Positions 46,433-55,235 of a stretch of DNA of 64,000 bases are shown piece after piece. Origin of the DNA: Chelatococcus reniformis (GTDB taxonomy: Bacteria; Pseudomonadota; Alphaproteobacteria; Rhizobiales; Beijerinckiaceae); assembly GCF_014640075.1 (NCBI RefSeq), contig NZ_BMGG01000011.1, positions 124,432 to 188,431 on the forward strand. Direction: 5' to 3'. Position 1 is the first letter of the stretch; each line of letters begins with the position of its first letter. Made by a program: the position numbers and the translations under genes. The notes below the pieces were generated by a model. The model was not told the origin of the DNA. It saw only the letters and a program-made list of their open reading frames with translations, and searched no databases.

Positions 46433-47593
46433 TCAGTCAGCAGCGACGCTCGACGGCCGTAGGTCGCCGACGACGTCGGCATAGTTCTCCTCGAACCAGC
46501 CGATGCGCTCTTCCTGCCTGCCGAGGATCGGCGGGCGATCGAGTTGGTGGACGATCGCCTGCATATGTTCGCAGACGGCATTGTCTTCCTTGAAGATCTT
46601 TCGAGTCATGAGCTGCGCACTGCGGAGGATGATCGGCAACTTCAGCCGGCGCACCAGCGCTCGCGAACGGCTCTGATCGGCCGCGGGGCGAGGATAGTCC
46701 TGGATGATCATGAACAGCCTCGTGCGATCGTGCGCGACCGGCACGTATTGCATGATGCCTGCCAGGCAAGCCGATCCGATGGGCGAGACACTCGCCACAA
46801 GATTTGGAAAGAACTGCATGATCCGATAACCGTCGGGCTGGAACGTGCCGTTGCGGCAATCCTCGACCATCTTCTGCAGCGCCTTCTCATCGGCGTTGTA
46901 AAAATAGGCGCTATGGCGTCCAAAGCGATAATATTTGACGACCTCTTGAGGCAAGTAGCCGTTCTTGCCGAATGTAGAGGGATGCACAGCAACGATGTGA
47001 TAGTCATCGAGAGAAATATGGTGGCCCAATCGCCAGTTGGCTTTCAGCTCGGTCGACCAGATGTAGGGCGACCGGCCTTCGCTCCAAAGCGAGCGCAAGA
47101 TATCGAAGCCTGGTCCGAGATATGTCTCAAGCGGCTCGTGGAAGCGCTCGTTCGGGAAGCGTGCAAAGATCAGGATTCCGCAGTTGGCGACGTCGAGCGT
47201 CCGCAATCGCGCATTTAGCTCACGCGGCGAGGCACCGAACATCTCGTTGCACTTCGGAATACCCAGGGCGCGACCGTGCTGATCGTACTGCCAGTGGTGA
47301 AAGCCGCAGCGAATCGGGCCATTGCCCTTGTCCTCGGTGCGCAGCGGATGGCCACGATGCACGCACACATTCTCGAAGCCACGAAGCCCGTCTTTGAACC
47401 GTTGCACGAAGATCGAGCGGCCGCCGAGCGTCGACCGGAACCACTCCCCCTCCCGCTCAACGCTGGTGGTCAGGCCGACGAGCTGCCAGATCTTGCCGAT
47501 CTCGGCCTGTTCCCGCCAGAAGTCGTCCATGCTCCTCATGGCCTGGGACCAGACGGCGGGGCGAGGCGCCACGAACATACCCGCGTCCTGCAA
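46433..47593 (-). CDS. Rieske ring-hydroxylating oxygenase, alpha subunit
   Basis: A 386-residue two-domain enzyme. The Rieske [2Fe-2S] ligands are clear: CVHRGHPLR...CGFHHWQYD (C-x-H and C-x2-H, about residues 77-99). The catalytic iron site shows HHISLDDYHIVAVHPSTFG, with the expected Asp and two His. The TTG start 47593 is fixed by GAGGAGG five nt upstream; an overlapping out-of-frame ATG is ignored. It performs dioxygenation or demethylation of an aromatic ring with electrons from a ferredoxin system not seen here. Genes on the same strand upstream (ECH, CoA ligase) fit an aromatic-acid pathway. Confidence 0.93.
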   Translation of the reverse strand: MQDAGMFVAPRPAVWSQAMRSMDDFWREQAEIGKIWQLVGLTTSVEREGEWFRSTLGGRSIFVQRFKDGLRGFENVCVHRGHPLRTEDKGNGPIRCGFHHWQYDQHGRALGIPKCNEMFGASPRELNARLRTLDVANCGILIFARFPNERFHEPLETYLGPGFDILRSLWSEGRSPYIWSTELKANWRLGHHISLDDYHIVAVHPSTFGKNGYLPQEVVKYYRFGRHSAYFYNADEKALQKMVEDCRNGTFQPDGYRIMQFFPNLVASVSPIGSACLAGIMQYVPVAHDRTRLFMIIQDYPRPAADQSRSRALVRRLKLPIILRSAQLMTRKIFKEDNAVCEHMQAIVHQLDRPPILGRQEERIGWFEENYADVVGDLRPSSVAAD

Positions 47594-47834
47594 CGCGACC
47601 TCCTCGGCATGGGCGATTGACGGCCCCGACCGGAGGCAGTTCCAACATCGCTATCACGAGGCATGAAACCTGTGACGAGCTTAAGTTTGTCCGGCGCCTC
47701 CTCCTTTCGGACGAGGGGATCGCCCGAAGACTATCCCAATGCCTCGTCCAGACGATGCCGATGGCGCCCGGAATGCCCCTTGGCGGCGGATCGGCGGTTG
47801 CGCCCGGTCGGCCCGATCCGCCACCGCCGCCGTT

Positions 47835-48692
47835 TCAGCCCAGCCGGGAGCCGAGCGCTTTCCGAGTGGCCTCGGGCAACCCGGTCGGGTCGATCAGCAT
47901 GTCGAAGACCTTGAGATTGTGCGTATGCGCAAGCTGGTGAAGATGGAAGGCGTTCCGCAATGCGATCTCGCGCCCCTGCGCGTCCTGAACACCGTTGGCC
48001 GCGAGCTTGGTCAGCTTCAAGGCGAAGCGCGACTTCCGGGCGATCTTGCGCGCCATGGTCATGGTGGCCTCCATGAGCTCGGCCCGCGGCACGACCTGGT
48101 TGACCATGCCGAGCCGAAGCGCCTCCTCGGCAGCGATCTCGTCGGACGTAAAGAGCATCTCCTTGGCCTTGCGCAGCCCCACCTCCCAGACATGGGTAAA
48201 GTACTCGTGGCCGCAGATGCCGAAACTCACCACGGGGTCCGCGAACGCCGCATCATCGGCCGCGATGATGATGTCGCACGGCCACGCCAGCATGAGCCCG
48301 CCGGCAATGCACTTGCCCTGCACCGCGGCGATCGTCGGCTTTGGGATGTTCCGCCAACGGTCGGAAAAGCCCAGGTAGATCTCCTCCTCTCGCGCCATCT
48401 GCGCCTCGGCGCCGGCGCAGCCGAAGCCGCAGACCGGGGCGACGGTCTTGTGCTCGCGCATGGCGGCATGGCCGTCGCTCTCCTGCAGATCGTGGCCGGC
48501 CGAGAAATGCTTTCCGTTGGCGGCCAGAACGATGACACGGACATCGTCGTCGTGAGCGGCATGGTTGAACGCGTCGTTCAGCTCATAGAGGAGCTGCGTG
48601 TCCTGGGCATTGGCCGTGTTCGGCCGGTTCAGGGTGATGCGCGCAATTCCTGGTTCCGGCACGTCGTAGAGCAGCGATTGATAGTCTGACAT
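47835..48692 (-). CDS. Enoyl-CoA hydratase family protein
   Basis: A 285-residue crotonase-fold enzyme. Oxyanion segments ANGKHFSAGHDLQES and AAVQGKCIAGGLMLAWPCDI, and DPVVSFGICGHEYFTHVWEV, which lacks the usual Glu pattern of a hydratase, leaving isomerase or ring-cleaving hydrolase chemistry open. ATG 48692 has GGAGAGAG upstream. About 240 bp separate it from the Rieske gene downstream and 390 bp from the ligase gene upstream, both on the same strand. Confidence 0.92.
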   Translation of the reverse strand: MSDYQSLLYDVPEPGIARITLNRPNTANAQDTQLLYELNDAFNHAAHDDDVRVIVLAANGKHFSAGHDLQESDGHAAMREHKTVAPVCGFGCAGAEAQMAREEEIYLGFSDRWRNIPKPTIAAVQGKCIAGGLMLAWPCDIIIAADDAAFADPVVSFGICGHEYFTHVWEVGLRKAKEMLFTSDEIAAEEALRLGMVNQVVPRAELMEATMTMARKIARKSRFALKLTKLAANGVQDAQGREIALRNAFHLHQLAHTHNLKVFDMLIDPTGLPEATRKALGSRLG

Positions 48693-49082
48693 CTCTCTCT
48701 CCATTGGTGATGTGAGGGCTGATTTGCTCGAAGCGAAGTGCTGTCGGCCCACTGGTCCGCTCCAGACCTTCCCATCGCTCCAAGGCCGCGATCCATGCCA
48801 AGCAAGGAGCCAATCCAACTCTCGCTGTCTTGGCATTGAACCATCCAACGGCCCGCGCCAAGCCGGCTCCAACGCTGGGGCACGGCGCCCGGCTGTCCGG
48901 CTCTCGACCTGACGATAGCGCCAAGCCGAGCCTACCTTAAGGCCGGTTCGACGCCGAAGACCGGACCCATGGGCTCCCAACCCTACCCGTTGAAACTCAC
49001 CATCTGGCCTTGCGTGCTCGCAGCGTAGTTGCTGGGACTGGTATTGATCGTGATGCCGGGAAGGAGCGGTCCAAGCGCAGCG
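48693..49082. other. 390-bp gap between the CoA ligase and the hydratase
   Basis: No gene, terminator or dyad recognised. It should hold the promoter of the minus-strand enoyl-CoA hydratase near 48700. Open frames in it are shadows lacking ribosome binding sites. Confidence 0.45.
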
Positions 49083-50678
49083 TCAGCGCGAGGTGCGGAA
49101 GCGCTCCACCAGCAGGAACTTCTGCACCTTTCCCGTCGGCGTGCGCGGCAGCGGTCCCTCGTCGAAGTAGATGACACGTGGAATCTTGAACCCGGCCAGC
49201 TTTTGACGACAGAACTGCTCCACGTCTTCGGCGCTCGGCGTCGCGCCCGACGGTGACGTGCGAACGATCACCGCCGATACCCGCTCGCCCCAGAACTCGT
49301 CCGGAAGTGCGAACACGGCGCAATCGGCCACGTCCTCCATGCTGAGGATCGCGTCTTCCACCTCCGCTGCGTGAACGTTTTGACCACCGGTGATGATCAT
49401 GTCCTTGAGGCGCCCTCTCACATAAAGGAACCCGTCCTCGGTCATGGAACCGATATCGCCCGTATGCACCCAGCCGTCGCGGAACGTCTCGGCTGACTTT
49501 TCGGGATTGCGAAAGTACTGGGTGACCGAAGCCGGCGACCGCCCGACGATCTCGCCGGGCTCGTCGGGCGCCGCCAGCGAGCCGTCGCTCCGCTCGATCC
49601 GCAGCTCCGCGAAGGGGATCGGAACGCCGACGGAGCTCGGATGCAGTTCGCGGTGCGCCGGGGTGCTTACCGTCAACGCGCCGCTCTCCTGCATGCCATA
49701 ATACTCGTAGATGTGAGGGCAGAGCTCGCGTGCGATGCGCTCGCGAAGCTGTGTCGGGAATGTGGAGCCCGCGAACACGATGCCGCGCAGGCTGCTCAGA
49801 TCGCGAGAGGGACGGCTCGGCTCGGCCAGCAGCATGGCGCCCATCGTCGGCACGGCGTTGAACAGGGTGACCCGCTCCGTGTCGATGATGCGGAGCGCCT
49901 CGCCCGCATCGAAATCCATCAGAATGTTGCGGGCCCCGAACATCAGCCCGGCCGCGATCCAGGCGTAGCCGACGCGGCCGAACGCCGGAAAGATCGTCAG
50001 GAACGTGTCGCGCGACGTTGCGTCGTAAGAGGCAAACATCGGCCCGATGGTTGCGTTGTTGTAGTGCGTGAGCGTGTAGGACTTCGGCAGGCCCGTGGTT
50101 CCGGACGTGAGATTGAAGTAGAACGGATCCGCCTCCTCCACATCCACCTGCGGCTCGTCTGCGGAAGCCGAAGACAGCAGCTGTTCATAGGGTTGCGCCC
50201 AGGGCGGCGCGTCGTCGCCGATCGCCACGAGGTGCGCGATGTTCGGGACCGTCTCCTTGACCTGCTGTGCCGCCCAGAGGAAACGCGTCGCAAAAATCAA
50301 GGCCTTGGCGTCCATCTCCGTGACCAGCGCGATGATCTCCGCCGGTGCCAGGCGATAGTTGAGGGGGATGCCGACGAGGCCGAGCTTGGCGAGCGCGAAG
50401 TAGATCTCGGGCAGTTCGGACCGGTTGTTGCAGAGGAAAGCCACGACGTCGGCCTTTCGCAGGCCGGCATCGGTCAGCCCGTTGGCCAGGCGATTGCAGC
50501 GCTCGTTCGCTTGGCGGAATGTGACGCGCCGCCCGGTTCCCGCGCACAGGAACGCCTCGCGGTCGCGAAAGTTCAGGGCCGCGGAGGTCAGGATGCTCCC
50601 GACGACCATCCGTCCCAGCGCACGCCGCGGCTCGCGCGTCGTTGCTCTCAGCGCGTCCTGCGTGTCGTGTCCGTTCAT
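49083..50678 (-). CDS. AMP-dependent acyl-CoA ligase
   Basis: A 531-residue ANL ligase. Core: FNLTSGTTGLPKSYTLTH (A3), YEYYGMQESGALT (A5), HTGDIG (A7), TGGQNVHAAEVED (A8) and TPTGKVQKFLL (A10 Lys). ATG 50678 has GGGGA nine nt upstream and is preferred over ATG 50705, which has none. It should activate an aromatic or aliphatic acid; the pathway gene set (Rieske oxygenase, hydratase, SDR) would act on the CoA ester or its precursor. Confidence 0.93.
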   Translation of the reverse strand: MNGHDTQDALRATTREPRRALGRMVVGSILTSAALNFRDREAFLCAGTGRRVTFRQANERCNRLANGLTDAGLRKADVVAFLCNNRSELPEIYFALAKLGLVGIPLNYRLAPAEIIALVTEMDAKALIFATRFLWAAQQVKETVPNIAHLVAIGDDAPPWAQPYEQLLSSASADEPQVDVEEADPFYFNLTSGTTGLPKSYTLTHYNNATIGPMFASYDATSRDTFLTIFPAFGRVGYAWIAAGLMFGARNILMDFDAGEALRIIDTERVTLFNAVPTMGAMLLAEPSRPSRDLSSLRGIVFAGSTFPTQLRERIARELCPHIYEYYGMQESGALTVSTPAHRELHPSSVGVPIPFAELRIERSDGSLAAPDEPGEIVGRSPASVTQYFRNPEKSAETFRDGWVHTGDIGSMTEDGFLYVRGRLKDMIITGGQNVHAAEVEDAILSMEDVADCAVFALPDEFWGERVSAVIVRTSPSGATPSAEDVEQFCRQKLAGFKIPRVIYFDEGPLPRTPTGKVQKFLLVERFRTSR

Positions 50679-50922
50679 GGTTTCATCCCCGTTTTCGTTG
50701 GTCATGGGCCGTTTTCGACGCGCCTGTGCCGCATGTCGATCGACGTGCGCCGTCGCCGACCGTCCAGCCGCGTCCCTTGCGGTGATGGGCTTGAGGAGCC
50801 CCGTTGGTGATGCGGCCGTGCGCGGCGCGACGCGGTGACAGGCGATCCCTCGCAGTCGCGCTGCGCCGACCAGGCCCGAAGCGAAGATCGTCGACCAGGA
50901 GGGGCCGACGACGTAGCCGGGA

Positions 50923-51747
50923 CTACTCCGGTGGCAAGGCGCTGAGCAGCGCCTTCGTTCTCGCTTCGATCAGCGGAGCCATGTAGCGGTCTGTCAGGAT
51001 GTAGAGCTGATCGTCCTGGATCGCGCGGAGGACCATCCGACCGACGGCATCGGGGGACACGCCCCGCTCCAGCCAGCGCGTCATTTTTCCGCTTCGCGTC
51101 CGGGCGGACTCATGCTCGTCCTGGGTCATCGTGTGAACGACGCGGGGTTGGAGCTTGCGAGTCCTTGCGATGATGTCGGTGGCCACCGGGCCGGGGCAGA
51201 GCACGCTCACCCCGATGCCGTGGGGCTCGAGCTCGAACTTGAGCGCCTCCGACATTCCGACGACCGCAAACTTGGCCGTATGGTAGAGAACGCCCGACTG
51301 GCCCGCCACCAGTCCCGCGCCGGAAGCCGTATTGACGATGTGACCGCCTTGGCCTCGTTCGGCCATCCGGCTCAGGAAGGTCTGGATGCCACTGACGACG
51401 CCCCCCAGGTTGATCCCCAGCCCCCAGTCCCAGAGCTCGTAGTTCAGCCTGAGCGCCGGAGCCCCTCCCGCCACGCCGGCATTGTTGATCAACAGGGATA
51501 CGGGCCCCAGTTGGCGCTCGACCCGGTCCGCCACATCAGCGAAGCTCGCCCTGTCGCGCATGTCGAGCGTTTCGGCGACAACCGCAGTTGACGCGGCAAG
51601 TTCCGCGCGGGCGCGCTCGAGTGCTTCGGCGTCGATATCGATCAGAGCCACCTTCGCACCCGCGCCGGCCAGCGCACGGGCGATCCCAAGGCCGATCCCG
51701 TTCGCGCCTCCGGTAATGAAAGCGGTCCGGCCCGCAACATCCGTCAT
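50923..51747 (-). CDS. SDR family NAD(P)-dependent oxidoreductase
   Basis: A 274-residue classical SDR. TGGANGIGLGIARAL (cofactor), LINNAGVAGG (structural Asn) and the catalytic Y-x3-K in SGVLYHTAKFAVVG, with the Ser in TASGAGLVAG. It reduces or oxidises a hydroxyl/keto group. Located 245 bp upstream of the CoA ligase, same strand, probably part of the same catabolic cluster. The extra ~25 C-terminal residues (YILTDRYMAPLIEARTKALL) are a common tail in this subgroup. Confidence 0.93.
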   Translation of the reverse strand: MTDVAGRTAFITGGANGIGLGIARALAGAGAKVALIDIDAEALERARAELAASTAVVAETLDMRDRASFADVADRVERQLGPVSLLINNAGVAGGAPALRLNYELWDWGLGINLGGVVSGIQTFLSRMAERGQGGHIVNTASGAGLVAGQSGVLYHTAKFAVVGMSEALKFELEPHGIGVSVLCPGPVATDIIARTRKLQPRVVHTMTQDEHESARTRSGKMTRWLERGVSPDAVGRMVLRAIQDDQLYILTDRYMAPLIEARTKALLSALPPE

Positions 51748-52118
51748 GCTGCTCCCCCGCTGTGACGAGGCACGACGAGAACGCTTCCTGCGCCAGACAT
51801 TTCGTGCGCAGTCTGAAGGTAGGCCAAGCTCTTCCTCCCGGGATTCACGGTATTATTGTGTCGCGCAGAGCGGCGGCGTCCTGTGCCGGCGTGGCCGCAT
51901 CCGTTCGATTCTCGTGATACGGGGCCTTGCGGTCAATTTCCTTAGGGCGCTGACTTATTCCTCAAAGGAATGGCTCGAAGCCTTGATCGGTCGGGCGGCA
52001 GATCATCGTCGGCACCATCGTGCTGCACAAGACCTCGTCGGATCGCGCAAAAGCTCCAGGGTCGGCGAGCTCCGGAAAGTGGCGTGGGCGGCTGTTGCGG
52101 CCGCCAGAATGCCGCGGC
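51748..52118. other. 371-bp gap between SDR and LysR genes
   Basis: It should contain the SDR promoter on the minus strand. No repeat, dyad or gene was recognised; frames in it are shadows. Confidence 0.45.
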
Positions 52119-53048
52119 TTACGCCCGCGATTGCCACAGGTCGTCTGCTTCCGGCTGAAGCAGCGACTCGCGACAGGCTTTGATGAAGGCCCGCACCGCG
52201 GGGCGGAGCTCCCACCGCGCGCGCACGGCGCAGCAGAGGGGCTCAAGAGGGAGCGACTCCAGGAACGGTACCCGTGCGAAGCGACGCCTGAAGGCGTCCG
52301 ACCGCGTGAACTGCACCGCGATGACGCCAATCGCATCGGTCGTAGCGACGATGCGACTCGCGATCGGAAAATAGTCGACGACATGAATCTTCTGGTGAGA
52401 GCTGTAGCCCTGGCTCTCATACCACTCCCGGATCCGCGAGCCGTAGGGCCGTGAAGCGGACGGCGAGACGAAGTCATAGGCGGCGACATCGGCGATCGTC
52501 ACGGGATCGCGTGCAAAAATGGGGTGGCCCCGGCGCGCAAACAGCGTTGTCCGCAGTGGCGGGAGCGCTTCGGGCCGCAGGTCCGGTTGCTCGCTGAACG
52601 CTGCGTCAAAGCCGAGGGCGACGTCGACGCCGCCCGTCCGAAGCTGCTGAACCACGCGGTCGAAGCTGGATCCGCTGACCTCCAGCCGAATGGTCGGGTG
52701 GCGTGCGAGAAGCAGCGTGAGGGGGTCGAGCAGTCGCCATTCGAGCGACGCCGGACACACGCCGATGCGCAGGATATCGGCATAACGGTCCTGGCCCATG
52801 GACCCGCCACGCAAAAGGTCGTTGGCGTCGTCGAGCAGGCGTGTGGCGCGTTCCACGAACACGCGCCCTTCATCGGTCAACACGGCCCCGCGCGCGGTGC
52901 GATTGAAAATCAGAAAGCTCAAGCTGCGCTCTAGATCGGCAATGCTCTTGGTGATCGCGGACTGAGTGACGCCGACACGTTCGGCGGCCAGCGAGAAGGA
53001 GCCCTCGCGAGCGGCGGCGACGACATGGACTAGTCGACGGTCCAGCAC
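52119..53048 (-). CDS. LysR-family transcriptional regulator
   Basis: A 309-residue LTTR. N-terminal HTH: VHVVAAAREGSFSLAAERVG followed by VTQSAITKSIADLERSL; C-terminal effector domain ILRIGVCPASLEWRLLDPLT. The GTG start 53048 is decided by GGAGG five nt upstream; longer in-frame extensions are rejected. It is divergent from the GST-like and nitronate monooxygenase genes, the classic LysR layout, and two dyads lie in the shared gap. It probably regulates those genes. Confidence 0.92.
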   Translation of the reverse strand: MLDRRLVHVVAAAREGSFSLAAERVGVTQSAITKSIADLERSLSFLIFNRTARGAVLTDEGRVFVERATRLLDDANDLLRGGSMGQDRYADILRIGVCPASLEWRLLDPLTLLLARHPTIRLEVSGSSFDRVVQQLRTGGVDVALGFDAAFSEQPDLRPEALPPLRTTLFARRGHPIFARDPVTIADVAAYDFVSPSASRPYGSRIREWYESQGYSSHQKIHVVDYFPIASRIVATTDAIGVIAVQFTRSDAFRRRFARVPFLESLPLEPLCCAVRARWELRPAVRAFIKACRESLLQPEADDLWQSRA

Positions 53049-53261
53049 GGCGCCTCCGGTCGAGCCAGGGGATGGGCATGTTTGGCAAGACAGGTCATTT
53101 TCCGCGTCCCCTCCCGGTGCACGCCAGGGCCGTGAAGGCGGCTCTTCGACCGCCCGCCCGGCTCGATGTGCGCGACCCTTCGCGCTCCTGAGACAATGCC
53201 CACCATGTCGGCGCGAGCACATGAACGGTCAACCGACTTCCAAGATATTCTACGACCGCTT

Positions 53262-53272
53262 GGTAATATACC
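53262..53272. promoter_or_regulatory. Short dyad in the LysR-GST divergent region
   Basis: GGTA-ATA-TACC is a small palindrome 158 nt before the GST start and inside the LysR promoter region. It fits a T-N-A type LysR recognition site, but is short. Confidence 0.4.
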
Positions 53273-53392
53273 GCAGCGACGCCGGCTCGCAATGACGACC
53301 GCGGCAAGAGCCCGAACCTCCGACCCGCCGATCGAGAGCCAGTTGCTCGCGCCGACGGCGGCGTCGCTTCCACTGGACAACGGCGGGAAGCC

Positions 53393-53411
53393 GTAACATA
53401 TCTTATGTTAC
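53393..53411. promoter_or_regulatory. Candidate LysR operator: 8-bp perfect palindrome
   Basis: GTAACATA (53393-53400) and TATGTTAC (53404-53411) are perfect complements across TCT, 18 nt before the TTG start at 53430. The GTAACATA/TATGTTAC form suits a LysR-type activator or autoregulatory site; the overlap with the likely -10 would suit repression. Confidence 0.6.
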
Positions 53412-53429
53412 GAATATGGGAGGCGAGCC

Positions 53430-54095
53430 TTGCTCTATTTCGATTCAAGGGGCGCACCGAACGCCCGGGTGCCGCGGATGTTTGCCGCGGAGAAAGGCGT
53501 AGAGCTGCCGACCCAGATCATCGACGTCCTTGCCGCCGAGAACCACCGCGCCCCCTATAACGTCGAGGTCAATCGGACGGGCCGCGTGCCGGCGTTGCGG
53601 CTGGATTGCGGCTTCATCCTGTGTGAAGTGCTGCCGATCTGCGAGTATCTGGACGAGGTGGCCGCGGGACCTTCATTGATCGGATCGACTAGTCGCGAGC
53701 GTGCCGAGACACGCATGTGGACGCGCATGATCGACCTTCTCTACGTCGAGCGAATGACGGACGCCATCAAGTTTCGCCCGAGTAAAATTCGAGACATGCA
53801 CGCAACGTATAACTTCAAGACGATGCTGCCTGCCGAAGATTGGTCATTCTGCAGAGACATTGCCTTGGAGAAACTTTCCTGGATCGATCAGGAACTCAAG
53901 GGCCGCGATTTCGTCTGCGGTGACCGTTTCACACTGGCGGATATCCACCTCTTCGTGTTTGTCGACTTCTTTTCCCGGGTCGATCTCGGACACTCGAGCG
54001 AGCTGACCTGGATCGAGGACCATCTCCATCGCGTGGGCGACAGGCCGAGTGCTCTGGCATCGCAGCCCACCTATTGGGTTGCGCGGGCCATCTGA
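53430..54095 (+). CDS. Glutathione S-transferase-like protein
   Basis: A 221-residue GST. The thioredoxin-like N-domain runs to EVNRTGRVPALRLDCGF and CEYLDEV, followed by the all-helical C-domain with DRFTLADIHLFVFVDF. The TTG start 53430 is decided by GGGAGGC six nt upstream. The Ser/Cys active residue of the N-domain is not clear, so catalytic activity is uncertain. It is divergent from the LysR regulator and precedes the nitronate monooxygenase by 36 bp, suggesting an operon for detoxification of nitro or electrophilic compounds. Confidence 0.88.
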   Translation: MLYFDSRGAPNARVPRMFAAEKGVELPTQIIDVLAAENHRAPYNVEVNRTGRVPALRLDCGFILCEVLPICEYLDEVAAGPSLIGSTSRERAETRMWTRMIDLLYVERMTDAIKFRPSKIRDMHATYNFKTMLPAEDWSFCRDIALEKLSWIDQELKGRDFVCGDRFTLADIHLFVFVDFFSRVDLGHSSELTWIEDHLHRVGDRPSALASQPTYWVARAI

Positions 54096-54131
54096 CGCCG
54101 GCGTGAGGCGCTGTACAGGCAGGGAGGAACC

Positions 54132-55091
54132 ATGACTCAGTCGTTTGAAGGCAATCGCGTGACCGAGCATACGGGAACCGAATTCCCGATCTTCCAGGCG
54201 CCGATCGGGCTGATCTCGCGCGGCGCGCTCGTGGGGGCCGTTTCCGCTGCCGGAGGGGTGGGCCTGATGGAGACGGCGCACATGCCGATGGAGGAGATGC
54301 AAGCGGAATTCGACCTGGTGCGGGCGCGCTCCAATCGGCCGTTCGGCTTGCACCTGATGATCCCGATCCTGGCCGCAAAGCCCGAGCGCGAGGCGGCCGT
54401 GCTCGACTGGGTGCTGGACGGCAGGACGCGGTTCGTCACCACCGGCTACGGCGACCCCACCCGCCACATCAAGCGCATCAAGGACGCCGGGGTCACGACC
54501 TATCACCTGACGGACTCGCTCGACGAAGCCGTGCGCGCGGAAGATGCGGGCGTCGACGGTGTGGTGCTGGGCGGCGCGGAGAAGGGCGGCGGCCATAGCG
54601 CCAACGGCCTGCACACATTCGCCCTCCTCCAGAAGGCGCGGCGACGGCTCAGCATACCGATCGTGGCGACCGGCGGCATTGTCGACGGCTACGGCATGGC
54701 TGCGGCCTTTGCCCTGGGCGCGGAGGGCGTGTGGATGGGCACTCGCTTCATCACCTCGGCGGAGTGCCCCTGGCACGACAACTACAAGCAGGCCATCGTC
54801 GATGCCGAAGAGGTCATCGACATCGACATGGATTTGCCCATCATCCCCAGAAAGCGCGCCGTCCGCACGCCCTTCGCCGAGGCGGTTGCCCGTGGGGAAG
54901 CGGGCCATAGGAAGAACCCCTACGCAGGCGACACCAAGCGCCTCTTCTATGAAGGGGCGACGGATCAGGCGCTGGTCGGTTGTGGTGAAAGCGCGGTGTT
55001 GATCGACGAAGTCAAACCCGCCGGCGACATCGTACGGCAGACGGTGAGCGAGTTCTGGGAGGTCGTGACGCAGCTTTCAAACCGGCGCTAG
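54132..55091 (+). CDS. Nitronate monooxygenase (2-nitropropane dioxygenase family)
   Basis: A 319-residue FMN TIM-barrel enzyme of the NPD/NMO family. Seen: FPIFQAPIGLISRGALVGAV, FGLHLMIPILAAKPEREAAV, GVDGVVLGGAEKGGGHSANG (flavin phosphate and catalytic His region), IPIVATGGIVDGYGMAAAFA and GAEGVWMGTRFITSAECPWH. It oxidises nitronates to carbonyl plus nitrite with FMN and O2. It follows the GST-like gene in the same direction, so a role in nitro-compound use or detoxification is likely. Could also be an enoyl-ACP reductase II-like relative. Confidence 0.93.
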   Translation: MTQSFEGNRVTEHTGTEFPIFQAPIGLISRGALVGAVSAAGGVGLMETAHMPMEEMQAEFDLVRARSNRPFGLHLMIPILAAKPEREAAVLDWVLDGRTRFVTTGYGDPTRHIKRIKDAGVTTYHLTDSLDEAVRAEDAGVDGVVLGGAEKGGGHSANGLHTFALLQKARRRLSIPIVATGGIVDGYGMAAAFALGAEGVWMGTRFITSAECPWHDNYKQAIVDAEEVIDIDMDLPIIPRKRAVRTPFAEAVARGEAGHRKNPYAGDTKRLFYEGATDQALVGCGESAVLIDEVKPAGDIVRQTVSEFWEVVTQLSNRR

Positions 55092-55235
55092 CATCGGTTC
55101 GCTCGATCGGCCGCAACGACGCAAGCGCTTCGCGAACGGAGGCTTTTGTGCTGCGGCCTGCGCGCACCGCCGGAGCGCACATCGACAGTTGTGCGCGCAT
55201 TGATAATCCGGTCAAAAGCTGACAGACCGTTGTTT

